A DNA stretch of 64,000 nucleotides from Kappaphycus alvarezii (GCA_002205965.3 NADL03000116.1:62001-126000), one strand, 5' to 3'; positions 10,515 through 24,463 are shown, counted from the stretch's first letter. Notes: generated from the letters alone by a model not told the origin. Numbers and translations: made by a program.

Positions 10515-11828
10515 TTACAAAGAGTCGGAATTGTGCAATCGGTTGCGAAAATAGGATAAAACTCGACCGTGGGATTCCTCGTACCTTTTTTCAAAGCGCT
10601 CCATGCCCTGCCGCTCTACCCAAAACAAGTGCGCTCCCATCCATCTCTCCCGCGCCTTTTCTCCGCATTGCGTCCCCATCCATCTCGTCATGCCCACTAT
10701 CATCTCTGCAAAGTAACTTTTTCCCCGGATCCGCCTGACCAATGCCCCATCAATTTCGCACCTTATTTCTTCTCCGTGGTATCCATCCACAACTCCAGGT
10801 AACAGCCTTTCAATCCCTGCAAAATATTCTACCGCCTTTTCTGCAAACGAGTCAATGTTCTTACATATCAAGCATAACGCACGTCCCGGTCGCAGTGTTT
10901 CAAATTCCTCCACATAACTCGTCAACTCCTCCATTTTCAACTGCAACCATTCTCGCGTCTCCCTCAGCTTTTTCACCTGCCGTCTCAGCGCATCACCGCG
11001 TCCATCCACCAAGCATATTTGCATCACCAGCGGTAAAATCCTCTCTTGCTCATGTATCCAAAACTCTCCCCACATCACTGCGAAAAACCGCCACCATTTT
11101 CTCAGGTTATACACATCCTCCACCCGCATTCCCAAGAATTCTCCCCTTATAACTTCTAAAATCTCAAACACATCAAACAGTTCTCTTCTCACCGTATTGT
11201 GCATCAACACCCAAATATCAGACGCATGCGACCCTTCCTCTCCATATTCCGCCAAACACAGAACCGGCAGTCTCTGCCGCTCCATTCCATGCTCATCCAA
11301 AAACTCTTGAAACTCCCGAGCATCCGCCCCGTCAATACTCGCAAACACCGCCTTTTTCAACATTCTCCTTTCCTCCTCCTCCGTGACTCCGTCTTCCAAT
11401 TTCCCTTTCATCCGCACCGACAACCTCGACTCAACCACAGAAATTGGCGACTGTTCCACTTGGCGCCCTTGTTTCGTCCCTTGACGACTCCATCCTCTCG
11501 TCAAATTCCGCAACAACGACCCCATTGAGCTTCCCATCGATCCCCTCCGTCCTCTTCCCGACAGAGAGTTGACGCCCCCAGAATTCGTGCTCCGCGATAC
11601 CGAAAATGAAGACGAGGAGCTCGCACTGGTTAGACGCCTAGTCTGGTGCGTGTCCGTATCTTCCGTGTTGCCGCCTGATGTTAGAGTATGTATGCTAGAA
11701 GGCTCGCATTTCGGCGGCGTCACAGCGATAACACTGAGACCATCGTCCTCGTCCTCATCATCATCCATGGACAGGGCGGATGGGGGAAGCGTGAGGCATG
11801 CATGTTTCGGACTATTGTTCATGTCCAT
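10515..11828 (-). CDS. Uncharacterised protein, possibly hemerythrin-like
   Basis: Uninterrupted frame of 437 residues from ATG 11828; an in-frame extension upstream lacks ATG. The first about 130 residues are low-complexity Ser/Thr-rich with an acidic run (SMDDDEDEDDGLSV) and look disordered. A basic stretch (RGRRGSMGSSMGSLLRNLTR) follows. The C-terminal 280 residues are helical: IWVLMHNTVRRELFDVFEIL, YNLRKWWRFFAVMWGEFW and IHEQERILPLVMQI recall the H...HxxxE spacing of hemerythrin HHE domains, which bind a di-iron centre, but not all His ligands are visible. The function is therefore unassigned. It lies 185 bp upstream of the PPR-like gene on the same strand and is the only longer host gene here with no frame break. 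Confidence 0.68.
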   Translation of the reverse strand: MDMNNSPKHACLTLPPSALSMDDDEDEDDGLSVIAVTPPKCEPSSIHTLTSGGNTEDTDTHQTRRLTSASSSSSFSVSRSTNSGGVNSLSGRGRRGSMGSSMGSLLRNLTRGWSRQGTKQGRQVEQSPISVVESRLSVRMKGKLEDGVTEEEERRMLKKAVFASIDGADAREFQEFLDEHGMERQRLPVLCLAEYGEEGSHASDIWVLMHNTVRRELFDVFEILEVIRGEFLGMRVEDVYNLRKWWRFFAVMWGEFWIHEQERILPLVMQICLVDGRGDALRRQVKKLRETREWLQLKMEELTSYVEEFETLRPGRALCLICKNIDSFAEKAVEYFAGIERLLPGVVDGYHGEEIRCEIDGALVRRIRGKSYFAEMIVGMTRWMGTQCGEKARERWMGAHLFWVERQGMERFEKRYEESHGRVLSYFRNRLHNSDSL

Positions 11829-11906
11829 AGTGCATCGGTGGAGACGGGGGAATGAAATGTCGGCTGGGTGTCTTGACGATTGCTCGCTTTCGTTTTCCCG
11901 TGTCAA

Positions 11907-13190
11907 GCCTCAACGTAGCCCCGACCCGAATGTTTGCATTGCGCACAACGCATTTCGGGCTAGACTTGCAAGGAAAAGTGTGTCAGGGCAGTCAGCGGTC
12001 GCGTGAGCGGATTCAAATGCTTCCTTGCGAAATTTAGAGAATGCAAAATGCAGGTGAGAATTGAAATGTACACCTCCGAGGTTTGCGGGAATGTTTTAAT
12101 CTTCATTCGTCAGAGGCGGTTTGACCTGAGACGAAACGTGCCATACCTCACCTTGACAACCCTACGTCACGTCTGCTACACTACTTTGCAACACTCGAGA
12201 TGAGAGTTGAGAAACCACTCATATCGTACCACGCCTCTTTGGGCTAGAGGGCTGCCGCTGTTTGTAACCGCCGTCACCCTGTTCCGCCGGCTTCCTATTC
12301 ATCCACGGCAAGGGAGGGCCTCTGTAAATTAAACCAATTAAAACATGCAGCTCAAGCGGCAGCTACCCGCGCCCCGAATCCTTGGTATGCTAGGGTGAAA
12401 CGCATGCGCTATTTTTTGGTTAATCAATCACACAACGAGGGATGCATCCCGGCTCCAACTTTTTGCTTGCTAGCTTTGCCCACAGGGGATGATCCGCCGT
12501 TGCCAGGGATCGTCTTGCTTAAAATTGGTGACGAACAGAGTATGTCCATTCGCGGTATCATTGTATGTATCCGTTTTCTGTTATGTGAAAGGTGTCTTTC
12601 AAAGAGGGCAATCCAGCGTGAAAGTCGTGCGCTATCAACTGGAGGAGGTTTAGTCAAGCGTTGTGAAGGTTTCGATGCAGCGCAAACCCCCAGAACAAGA
12701 CGAATCAAGTTTGAAGCCGATGTGGGCAAAAGCAGTTCTGCCCTCTGGAATATCATGCTTTCCTTTTGAATTAGACGAGTCATTCCAGCACAAGGAGGGA
12801 CGGTCCAAGAAAAACTGTTGGAACTGGTGGTTTTATCCCGAAAGTATTTCTTCCAAGGAGTAGTTCTGTGCAGCATGCAGCCGATTGTTCATTTCAAGCA
12901 AGACGGAGGTATCAGCAAATATCGGGTTGAATTCCAGCTAGACACGAGTCAAATCGAACGCCTTTAACGATTTAATAGCATGTAGGGGGTGCTTAATTTG
13001 ACCAAGTTGTTCAAGTGGCAGTTGTAAAGGAATCTATGTAATCTCTCAGTAGGCGAGACGGTATCTTGGCGTAATTTTATGCGAGAACGGTGGTAGGGGC
13101 GGAACATGATTTCGTGTGGACAATATTGCGGTGATGTAAAGATGCCAAATTGCAAAGTTGTCAAGAATTAAAGCGAGATAATATATTTGC
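11907..13190. other. Intergenic, no supported gene
   Basis: Upstream of the hemerythrin-like gene. Open frames of up to about 150 codons (12424-12876, minus) show no recognisable domain or credible start. Confidence 0.45.
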
Positions 13191-14300
13191 AAAGAGAAAG
13201 ATGGGAGGAGGGTGGACATGTCGGGAGTTTGCGGGATGAGAAAACAATCACGCAGAATCAGTAGGCTGTGATTCGATATGAACGTTTGTACTTGTCTGAC
13301 ACAAGTTGAATTGATAAAGGGCAGGTGCTGTTGATGGTGACATCATGATGTGAGGTATTTGGATCCATAGAGGTGCAGTGCACGGTTGAGGTGACTCGAC
13401 GGGATGGAGAAGGTGCAGTGCAAGTATATGAGGTGAGGAGCAAAGGGCGATGCGAGATGTGACAAGAGTAAATACAAAGGGAGATTGTGGGTGTATGGGT
13501 GAAAGATTGTATGAAAGGGTAAAATGTGTCGAGAGTTTGGGGTTTGGTGAATAGCAAAATCAAGTTGTCTAGCTCCAGGCACAGATGGTCCTAGTTTAGG
13601 AAACGAGATCTGAGTAGAGTACAGGTGTGATTTGCTGCGACAGGGAGTTATCGGGGGTGTTGGACAGGGAGTGGTTGTTGTTGTTTTGGATCAATCACAA
13701 GGAGTATGGTGTGAGGAATGGGTTTGTGATGTGTGAATGTAAATGAACAAACTGGATATCTGTGGGGATTGCTCCATGGGCAAGGATGTTTCACAGAAAT
13801 GAGTAATGATTATAGGGAGCAGTGGACCTTGCGTATGTATGTTTGTCCAAGGATGGCAAAGTCATGTGTTCATTGTATTGGTGGTTCCATTTTAGGCGCA
13901 TCACACAGGAGGAAATCATGATAAAAAACTGGTATGGTGGGTGAGTGTGCATGACATGCTGAGTGAGATTGGGGTTGCAGGGAGAGTGAATAAAGGAATT
14001 ATGGACGAGACTGGTGAGTGGAGAGATCATGGGGCGTCAAGTAGAATAACGTAGGCATGGGGAGTCGCCAATAAGGTTGAGGGTGCAAATATGTTTGCAG
14101 CGGAGGCTTCCAATATGGCGAGTATGTGGTGCTCCAGATACAAAAGAAAAGGCGACACAGAATTGAGGGAGGCGGTGTGGGTTTAGGGATTAGACTGGCT
14201 TACCCTAGGGTGGGTTGGCGATCTGCAGGACGTTGTGGAATTGATGTGGCCGTTACGGTGAGAAGAGTGAAGTGGTTAAAGTCGTGTGAAGAGGTTGGAT
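13191..14300. other. Gene-free G/T-rich stretch
   Basis: The top strand is strongly G/T-biased with many GGTG, GTGTG and GGGAG runs, and the bottom strand is correspondingly A/C-rich. No gene is supported; the bias creates spurious open frames on both strands. Confidence 0.55.
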
Positions 14301-17300
14301 GATGCGAGTTGGTGAATCGCACGGCACTTTGTATAGTAAGGTTTTGGATTCCTAGTTGCGGTGGACAGAGTTGGTCGAAGGCTGCGACGACTGCGACGGC
14401 CGGTACTCTACACTATAATACCGCATGCTCTATAATGTGTAATCATCGTTTATGTTGTATAAAGTTATTCTATAATGGTGTCCTGAAAAGTGCACTAAAC
14501 CGATCTGTGCACTAAACAAGTAGACACAGGATCACTCTAGCTGTAGTACCTCCCTACCCATCACTGTATACTGTAATTGGCCGATGAGCACCTGAAATAT
14601 GGATTCGGCTGCTGGCACAATTCGGACGTTGCAGATGGTTTACTGGGTGAAAAAGGCGGCATCCTGCCGTGCAATCGTGAGTGTTGGAGGGTAGGATTGA
14701 GGAAAGCACTATTCGGGGGATTGCAACAAGGCGGCAGTCTGCACTAAACCGTGATGATGACACGGCTGCCGGATAGGATTTTATTGATTCAACGGGGACA
14801 CTACTGTACAGTAGAGTGAAAGTGAGTCAAGCGCTATTGTACTGTACAGTACTGTGCTGTACAGGTACAGAACAGGATAGAAGAAAAATGAAAGTTGAAT
14901 AAACTTTAATTGGGGCCTTTTGAAAGGTTGTGTTGCAGAGTGAATTTTTTTTTTTGAACAAACATCTCGAGCTTGAAATAGGTCACAGGAGATTGGCTCT
15001 CTCCAACCACCGGGTTTTTTCAGCTCAATACTGATACAGACATTTTGGCGGATATAAATAGCAGTACACTGGTATTGGGGAAAAAAGATTATTTTTTCTG
15101 ACAATTACATTTTGATCTTTTGGGGCACCTCTTGATAGAGAAAATAAGGTGGAGTTTTGTTTTTTTGTTACTTTATTTGTCCAGAGCGCTGTAATTCTAC
15201 CTCTCAATGAGCCGCAACCAAACTCTTATCTCATTTTAAAATACTCTAGACTCACAAATTTAATTATAATTACATTATTAATGTCTATCCAAATCAATGG
15301 ATTCTGCCGCAAGAACAAATGCACCTCGTATGGGAGACGTTTTTAACATTTTTTCTGCTTTTTAAAAAAACTAAAGTGCACAATTTTTTGCTTTCAACAT
15401 CACAAGTGTCTTTATTGAATTACAGGGTTCTCGACTGCGATCCCTCCATTCAGATCCAATAAACACATAGATGGGCCGTTGTGGACCGCCAGTTTGAATG
15501 ATTTTGCTCGTAACCGCTTCTCTCTACTGTGGTTTGCTGTTCTTTTTATGTAAAATCTACTCTCGTAAAGACCAAACAAGTTTGTGTCGTCTTATTTTCA
15601 AATGCTCAAGATACAATACCTCCCTCTCTGGTCTGGTCGGCCCCAATACAGCCAACATCTTCCGGAGGGGTGGGTACGTACTTGATATTTATATTCATCA
15701 TCAACACTTACTGGCTCATACCTGCTTCCGATAGTTACCGCTTCAACCCATCTCCACAACACTTGGCCTTGTCTTTCTTTGCCCTCCATAATATTCCCAT
15801 TACAGATTTACTACAACAAATTACTCACAGCCTCAGCCTTGGACACGCAATAAAAGTGTTATCGACACCATTCTACCTGCCGCTCTATCCATCGTTGGCT
15901 CTTAACCCTTTTTGTGTCCAGCCTGCTAGCCTGCTGCAGCCTCTCTCGCTACACTGCACTATAGTCGCATCCTTACTTATTGTGATAGATAGAGCAGCCA
16001 TGTTTACGTCAACGCCAGTTGTCAACAACACCGCCTGCCACGTCAATGGAAAGCAACATTGCAAACTACCAACATTGCAGCATTCACACATCAGATGACT
16101 CCATTCCTTCATTCGTCAAACCTCCTGCCTACTTTCCTCTTGCATCTTGATTGGAATATTCCATCTACTGCTGATTCAAATACAAATACAAAATCCCCTC
16201 ATAAATATATATCAACGTCCCCGAAATTTCCCCTGTCGAACCTCCCATAGCCCGATCACCGTGTCAAACCCACGTCGCCTTGAATCAAATCAAACACTCT
16301 ACCCCCGCGACAAAATCTCCATCCCGTCAAACCCACCCAGCATTCCATATTCCCTGCCGAGCGTCCCCATATCTCACATTTATCACAGCGACCCATCAAG
16401 CATCCACATGAAAACTCCTCCCAATTCCTCCAGATAGATCCTAGTTTCTCGCGAAAGCTCACCAAACCACCCACCTTTCCAAACCTCTCTATTTGTCCCT
16501 ACCACTGTATGGATATGTACTATCTCGCTTCATGCACGCTGCCACCCGCACGATACCACCCGCCACCCAGCCCCATCCCCCTTTCCAATTCCGTACAGTA
16601 ATGGACCGTACGTGCACTGTAATGTAAACCATGGCGGTAAGCCTCCAGTCCAGTCCAGTCTACTCTCAACATCCTCCATTTGAAAATTTCAAACTCACCC
16701 ACCCCAACGCACGTTCCCCACACCCACCGCCCACGGCCCGTAAACCTCCTGCAAGACACCCAACCAAACACCAGCCGCCTAACACCCCACTTTTGATTCA
16801 CTGCGTTTTAACCGCCTCGCGCACACTCCAGTCCACTCACCCGACTTTATGGCCCCTGCACTCTCCATGTCTGAATTTGTCCAGACGTGGTCGCTTGATT
16901 CGCATATGCTTACCACCCGAATTTGCCAACGTTGAAAATTCGCGAATCGTCCTGCAATTCACCAGCCGGAGGCTCCCGTCGCTCACCTGCGTCAATCGCG
17001 TCGGATATCCTCCACCGCTCCTTTCTGCGCTTTCTGGACCATGCAGACGATGGCGCGTTTTGAACTCGGGCGTGTGCGTGGCGCTGGTGACTCGTTTGCC
17101 TGGATTTTTAACAGGCGCTGCGTTGTATGCCGTTTGATGCTCCTCCATTGTGCTTGCGGAGCCCGGATTATCGGTGTGGATGACAAAGCCTATCGCTGCT
17201 TGCAGCACATGTATGATACGTCATGGACCAAAAAGGTCACGCGATTTCATTTCTATTTGTACAAATGTGCTGTAAGCTAGAACATTGCTCGCAATTGAGT

Positions 17301-17900
17301 CGTCGCTGAGTTTGCTCTACTGCGCAGTGGCCGCAAATTCTCATTCATTACAGTGTAAAGGACAACCCGCGGATATTTCTGTGTCCTACGCATTGTACTT
17401 TGCGTGTGGCGCCGCTGCTTGCTTGACGCCAAGACGCCTTTTTCTTCCTCACGAAGGTGGCAAGCTCGGTCGCCAATCGTGCCAAGGACCAATTCCTCAA
17501 GGTGAGGGACACACTTCTTGAGCGGCATTCTGCGTAAATGCTTGCTTTGAACGCGGCATGTCTGCTGACAGGGCTCGCAGCTACTTTCTAGTCGCTATTC
17601 TACATACACGTAGCACGCCCATTCTCACTGTAGTGTTTCCTCCCCGCCGCCATTCTGCACAGGCTAGTACCAATTTCATCTACTCGCAGTATCCCAGCCC
17701 ATACATGCTGTTATCTGGAAAATTAAGTAAACTATCCCATTTACCCCACACATTTCCCCTTTCTTGGGTTGACCAAACCTATATTGGGCTCGAAACAACA
17801 AGCGAGTAGTGTGCACACTGTACCTATGCAAGTGAATTACGTGCACAGACAGACTCTATGCAGGCGAAAACTTGGGCCTGAGCATTTCATAAAGACGTAA
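14301..17900. other. Gene-free stretch with C-rich segment and simple repeats
   Basis: Contains three copies of TGCACTAAAC (14491, 14508, 14740), a GTACTGTAC cluster (14801-14871), an AT-rich part (14880-15400) and a C-rich top strand from about 16230 to 16900. Open frames here (for example 15529-16098 plus, 16837-17208 minus) lack recognisable domains. Confidence 0.45.
14801..14871. repeat. GTACTGTAC-type palindromic cluster
   Basis: Contains CTACTGTACAGTAG and ATTGTACTGTACAGTACTGTG followed by CTGTACAGGTACAG. Isolated in gene-free sequence. Confidence 0.7.
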
Positions 17901-17939
17901 ACATGCACTATACACATCTCACATTTAAGGCCTTTACAG

Positions 17940-18561
17940 ATGCAATCAACGAAAGAGTGCATAAAGAGCTACCCCTCGGCTACAACAGGAAGCAGCCTTT
18001 CGGGCGTTCATACCTCTCCACGCTGCAAAAGCATGGGCATACCGAGGGCGATCTCCGGCACCACACAAATACTGAACCGAGACAATTCTCGTTGTGCTTT
18101 CAGTGCTACTGCCAAGTTCCAATACGACCCTCGGGTCGATTCATTGGCCATTGGTCTGAAAAAGGCAGCTCGCAGAAGGACTCCACCGCACCAGACTCGA
18201 TATGAGCGCAGTTGATCATACTGGCGGCACGGACGTTTTCGACACTGAATTCGTCAACTCCTCGGCACCCTCCCTTAGGAGCGTTTTCAGGGTCAATCTG
18301 CCGACCTCACTCAGTGTATCGAATAATGCGAAAGTAACGAGATACGAGTCATTCATCGCGAATTCTGCCACAGGTACACTTATTTCCGTCCCCATCTCCA
18401 CCCTGGCAGGTTGGCATCCGGATGCCTACGCGCTGTTAAGCGACGTCGAATGGAACGTGGTAGTATGGTTAAAGGAGACATGTGAAAAGGTTAAGAAAGT
18501 CGTCACTCAAACGCATGCCGCTGCGGCATCATTATTCAATGCTGTCTGCCTGATAGCTTGA
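17940..18561 (+). CDS. Possible unknown protein in two overlapping frames
   Basis: Two overlapping plus-strand open frames, 17940-18215 and 18202-18561. The first contains RCAFSATAKFQYDPRVDSLA and KKAARRR; the second contains NLPTSLSVSNNAKVTRYESF, GTLISVPISTLAGWHPDAYA and a helical end WNVVVWLKETCEKVKKVV. The sequence composition is more balanced than the neighbouring desert and the second frame looks protein-like (alternating strands then helix), but no family is recognised and the starts are uncertain. It may be the remnant of a mobile element at the edge of the desert. Confidence 0.25.
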
Positions 18562-18599
18562 CTCCAGTCGGTTTTCTGGGATGACATGGGGACGCCGCT

Positions 18600-21500
18600 G
18601 ACTTCGTACTGTGAAGCTTACGGAACATCTGGTCTCATTTCGTAGAACCTCATCACCCTCCAAATGTTAGGTTACCCAAATTTTCACCCCTTCTGATTTT
18701 CCGGAGGACAGTCGCTTGCAATTTTCGTTTCATATTCAGAAACAAATTGCCTCATTTAAATTCCTGCACTTCGATTAGCGTTCTCCTCATCAAGGAAACT
18801 GTATATATCGATACAAACCTAGCACTGCCAAAGATATTATAGTTAGCCAGAAAAAATCTGCCGTAAGTGCATGGGTTTTAATCGCAACACAACCATAGTA
18901 GTTCAAAGATTTCAGATTCTTTAGCGATACTGAAAACGTTCCCTGACAATCAAGAGTTTCGGAATCATATCTGCTAAAATAATAAATAGTTAAACATTAC
19001 TCCAGAGCACTGAAAGGCATTATTGGAACAGAAAACATTAATTTATTACAAAGTTTCCTGACAGGAAGAAAAATCAGTACCGGATCTTGAAATTTGCAAA
19101 CTATTTCGGGATCACCGAAAAAATCCAGATTCTTCGAAATAATATCGTAAAAGGGAACTGAAGACATTGAAATATTTTGTTTTGGCATCACAGGGAAACC
19201 GCTTCCGAAGCATAAAAATCAATACATTGTATTTTATAGTTAAATTTAAGTTTACCAGAGAAATAATATATCTCCTTTCAATTTCACCCAGGATGATCCA
19301 TTAAAGCCTGAATACTCGCGAAGAACTGTTTTTATCCAAATAAATCAAATGACCTGTTCATTTTGAACAAAATTTTGAGTCCATATCAGTGCGCTCTACT
19401 TTCGGGAAATCGAAAGTCTTCATAGTGGCATTTAAAAAACATTTTAGACATATCAACATTACTTGAATTCAGTTTGATGCCATTTTTACTAGTCTCTCTC
19501 ATTTTAAATATCTTAATACCTATTTTTAACTCAAGAATTACTAATATTACCTTCCAACTTTTTAAAACACAATTCCATTTTTGCTCGAATGACTGTTATT
19601 TAACTATGCACCATACTTGGAACAAGTAGCCAGCTGAAATACAATGAGGTAGTTTTTATATGTTTAATCCTTAGCAATATTCATAAAGATATCTTCCAGT
19701 AAATATCTACAGATTTTTACACGCACTTTTATCGCTTTAAGGCTTCGATAGATTATGTACTCTTCGTCCATATTCTAGATCTGTAGGAGTATACTATTGA
19801 TAATCTACTATGAATCTGCTCAGAAAAGTCACCTAAAACCCATGCGAAGGGCTAGACAAAAATAAATGATACCAGGAACGTGGAGATATCTTGCACGGTT
19901 CAATATTTTCATCATCTGACTTCAGGCTGAATAACATTTTTCTGGTCATATTTGCAAAAAAAATCGAGGATATATATAATATTCTCACAATGCAGTCTGT
20001 CAACCATCAATCTTAGTGATATTGGTGTGATCTTTTTTCTTGTACTGTTAAATATCACGCCAATATATGCTGTCTGCCCAGACTCTAAACTTTTCGGATG
20101 GCAAATTATTTCTGAAATATAGAATAAATTTCATTTGACCTTTCAGAAAAGAGGTAATCTTAGAATATTTTTCTGAACGAAACAAAAAAAGTACCTAGAA
20201 ACCGAACATCTTTTTATAGCAAATATCCTTAAAATAAAAAAGTTATGCGCTTAATAAAGAGCTCGTGGTTATTATACTACAAAGAAAATATTTTACATCA
20301 AGAAAAGTATCTTGACCATAAAATATCCTTTTGTTATATACATCTGGGCTCCCTAGAGATATTAAACTATTCAGTATGGACCTAAAAAAGAGAAAATAGC
20401 TAATTTTAATTGAAAATAGAACGAATGTCTCTTCCAGCATCAATATATGTATGAAGAGAAAATGACTAAAATGGACAGTTTTGACAAGAGGTAATTAACC
20501 CCATCCATTTCGTGTATATAAGAGGAAAATTATGTAGGTCGAACATTAATATATATTCTTAACGAATAATTTAAGGTATTGAGACAATATTTACAGAAAA
20601 TTGAGCCTCTGATACCACAAGTTTACCATTAAACTAATTTTACTGTTTTTTTACTACTTTCTACTTCCCTAAAATCCTAAAATCCTCTCCGAGATAAAAT
20701 TTTCTTGAATAAGTCTACAAAAGCTGTTAGTGAAAATCAAAAGAATATTTTAATTAATTATTAATTACACGACAGTGCTGCAACAGGGAAAGTTGTTACA
20801 TTCATGAAAAATTCCCGGTCCGATAAGCCCAGAATAATCGGGCTGCATTTCTATGATCCAAAAATGCCACGAGTTTGACAAAAGCAGAAAAAACGTGGAA
20901 GATATCTTTTACTTCAAATATGATACCTCTTAGAGTATCAAGTGATTTTCTCTGAATTTAAAAATAGGAGGGAGCTTAATTTTTTTCCTTAGGGTCAGTT
21001 AAGTAGATATAAGACTTTGAAGCTCAGAATGTGGAAAAAAAATTTTGAGATTACTGCCCCAAAAAGCAAATCACACAATTTGATTGGGTGTTTTTATTGA
21101 AATAGCGAAAACCGAAAAATAATACGAGAGAAGGGCTAAACCTAAATTTCTTGATTCTGCTATCACTTAAATTCTAAAAGTAGAATCATTATAGTCTCTT
21201 TAAGCTCTTAAAATATGGAACATAATAATTGAAAGGAATTACTACATGTCGAGAAGGAAAATGACTTCATTATATACGATTTAATTCCTGTTACTATTTT
21301 AAGTCGCAGGGGGGCTAAAAAGTTTACAAAGACGAAATTTAACTAACTCTATGATCGAGTTACGATTTTTTTAAAAAGTTCTGATTCAGGCAGAAATCTT
21401 TTCAGATGTAAAAGTAGAGTACATCATCGGAAAATTATGAAAATGTAAAATCAGATCATACGATTATTAAAGTATCCCTGCAAAAATTTCAACGTGAGAC

Positions 21501-22780
21501 AAGGAGTACTTTTTAAATAGCGCCATTTCGGTTTCAGTCGTAACTGAATCGATGCTAAGCTTGAAATCAATAAGTAAACGGAAATGTTGATCCCTCCTCT
21601 TTTTACTCGTTTAAATTGATACGGTAAATTTTAAAACTGCTGCAATCTGGGGTATCCATTAGACTATAAAATACTTCAAGAAAGAGCAAGTATTAATGCA
21701 CTGAAATTGGGAATGGCGGCGGTAAAGTGCAACAATAGCAAAAATTTTTGTTCATTTTGAGAACAAATAAAGTAAGGGAAGAAAAAGTGAGATTTCTTTG
21801 GTTTCAGATATATTAGGTGCCTGTCATTGGTTAAAATTGATGCATAACTTTCAAAATAACTACTTATCCTATTCCTCTCTTTATAATGCACGGCTCCCGC
21901 ATTAGTTTACTCTATGGAGTAACCGTGGAGTAAAATTGAAGCTTATAATTTCATAAAAAGCAATGAAATATATCGGTCTACCATTTCCTTCATATGTTGT
22001 AATTACAATGAAATTACTCCCAAGCGTACAGTCACTCTTTCCTGTTTGAACAACATTTCAATACTGTCTGTTATGTTGAAAATTTTTAAGTACTAAAAAA
22101 GACCATGAACAGCGATAGGAGATTTCTACGTTCAACTGAGTACAGCCAAGCTGAAAATAACACAACAATGATTTTTTACTGAACATTAAGTTGAATTTGA
22201 AATGATTGAATGGGCTTCCTGCAATACCAATATGCAGGTTTATTTCATTTGCATCAATAATTTACCTATAAATTAATTTGTTTGGATTCAAATTGTATCT
22301 AGAAGGCAACTGAAAACTACGTATCGACAAATTTTCTCTTGAAAATCGAATCCAAACTGAATTAAGTATACCGCGTTGAATTTGAGTTCCTGACTAAGGT
22401 CAGTGCTATCTGCGAGCCAGTCCATGAATTTTATGTGATTCTTCTATAAGAATAAAGGGGTCACCGCGCTTAAGTTACCATTCATTAAGATTTGACTTTT
22501 AGTTCTAGCAGTTTTCTGCTTTCCAATTAGGAATGTAGTGAGTGTATTTTTCGTCTCTGAAACTACGTCTGAACTCTTAACAATCACTATCTCATTCAAC
22601 GACGCGAAAAAAATATGTTCTAGTTTCAAAATAGTATATTATTTGTAGACAATCTTATTTAGACCATTACTTTTGATTTTTGGACCTTAGAATAAAGTGC
22701 AGAACCAAGTTATTAGTTTCCAGCAAGCTCTGGCTCCTGCAAAATGCGCATTACGCACTACTAATTGTGCGTTTCATTTA
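18600..22780. other. AT-rich gene desert, left arm
   Basis: Strongly A/T-rich sequence with stops in all six frames and no open frame beyond about 70 codons. No organellar gene, tRNA or transposase is recognisable. Composition changes sharply near 18600 and again near 22800. Confidence 0.6.
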
Positions 22781-23433
22781 CGAAAACTGATGTCTGTAGT
22801 TAAAATTTTGCTCCGAGAAGGGAATTTCCTGTATTCCACGTAGGTGTATCGTTAATCACAAGTTCTTATGCATGGTACTGGCGCTCAAATTTCCCTGTCA
22901 TGCCTCTGAAGTGATTCTATACTAGTTCCCTGGTAATATTAGCCCTCCGTCCTCGTGCTTTACACTCTGGAGGGGCTCTCGGGAATGTTTCGACGGTATT
23001 TATTGAATTTTCCCAGACTGAAAGACATTCAGCGGACAAATCTCGCTCGTCTCATCACCATAATACTTTTTCTGCTTTTAGGCACTCAGTTTTTACTAGC
23101 GATATTGCAACTGTTTTCGGCGTTTTAGATAGCTTGTAGTTAGTTTGCCCGCTTCAACAAAAGTAAAGTGTAAACTTTGTGGCTGGTACTGGTTCTACTC
23201 AGCCGATACTTCTGTCAAAATACTTTCTCGTTACGCTCTTTCAGCGGCGTGGATATAACCGATCACATCTTCAATACACTAACGTAACCCAACATTTCCC
23301 CCTTCTTTTGCAGCGACACTCTGCAGTGGCAGTAAACGCCAATGCAGCTTTGTCCACTTGCTGCCTCCTGCCGGTAGAATGGAGTGCCGTCTGCGCTTGC
23401 CGCAATATTGCCCGTACATGCACATTACGGTTC

Positions 23434-23495
23434 AAGTTGGCTGGGTATCAGCCCGCATATCTGTTACAGTAAATGTACCCCCTTGTTGCCCCCAG
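23434..23495 (+). repeat. Degenerate repeat box, copy 1
   Basis: Core TGGGTATCAGCC...CTGTTACAGTAAATG...ACCCCC. It closely matches copy 2 at 24464-24523, about 1,030 bp downstream in the same orientation. Confidence 0.7.
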
Positions 23496-24463
23496 TTTGG
23501 AAGGAGGAGTGCTGCTCGCTTGTTTTCTTAACGGTAACCCAACTTTAGCTTCCGTGTGAGATCCTACAGAGTTTTCTGGCTCCGCTATCCTCGATTTGCC
23601 GCCCCAAGTAGGTCAGGCAGAGTTTATGTGGTGCAGTGTACATGGAGGTAACCTCGATAGAATCAGAATATACGTCGACAACTACAAGCCTTCTAGTAGG
23701 ATTTCCCAAAGTTGAACAGCTGTAAAACAAATTTCACGCTGCGACAATTACAGCATTGGTATCAATGACTCCTGGATGATAATGTTCCACTGGAGCGCGT
23801 CTACAACCGCAAGGGAAACTAATATGTCCTCTGCGGCGACCGCCATTTTCAACTCAGCCTGCTTGCTAGCTGCCTCGAGTCATCCTCTTGACGATTATGA
23901 CTCTCTCCGTTCTGTCGCATTACGGCTGCATGCTAACCGCGACCGCCCAATTTACTCCAGGACACGGCTGGCACCACATGTCCAAAATCAGGGCACTCCC
24001 AATTTCGGCCTTTCTGTACGAGACGAACAAATATTACATTTGAAGGTGAGCCTGCAGAGGCACATACAGCAACCTGTTACCTATAGATGTGTCGTGGGTA
24101 GCATTACGGAAACCGGTAGACCTCTAACTTTAGCCTTTTGGGACGCACCAACGCACCTCTTGTACACATGGAGATCCGTATTCATTCGTGGCTAGCAACT
24201 CGATGTCTCTCTCTCGGGGACGGCATTTAGTTGCTTGTTTGATTGCTGGCCCCCCTCTACTTACCGATAAATTGCCATCAGCGCCTGCCTTAATATTTCA
24301 TGTATTACATTCTACTTACAAGCCGCGTATGTCGGGCTGGCCTTACGCCAGTCCTTTAACAACGTCCCCCTCTGTCCGCTCTTCATGCCTAGGTACACCC
24401 TTTCGGTTAATAACCGCCACTGCCTCTAAACTAATAAAGCACCAAAGCTTTCCCACCCTATAC

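Noticed and set aside
12424..12876. Minus-strand 150-codon open frame as a gene
   Set aside because: No recognisable domain, basic composition typical of chance frames, and no support from neighbouring sequence.
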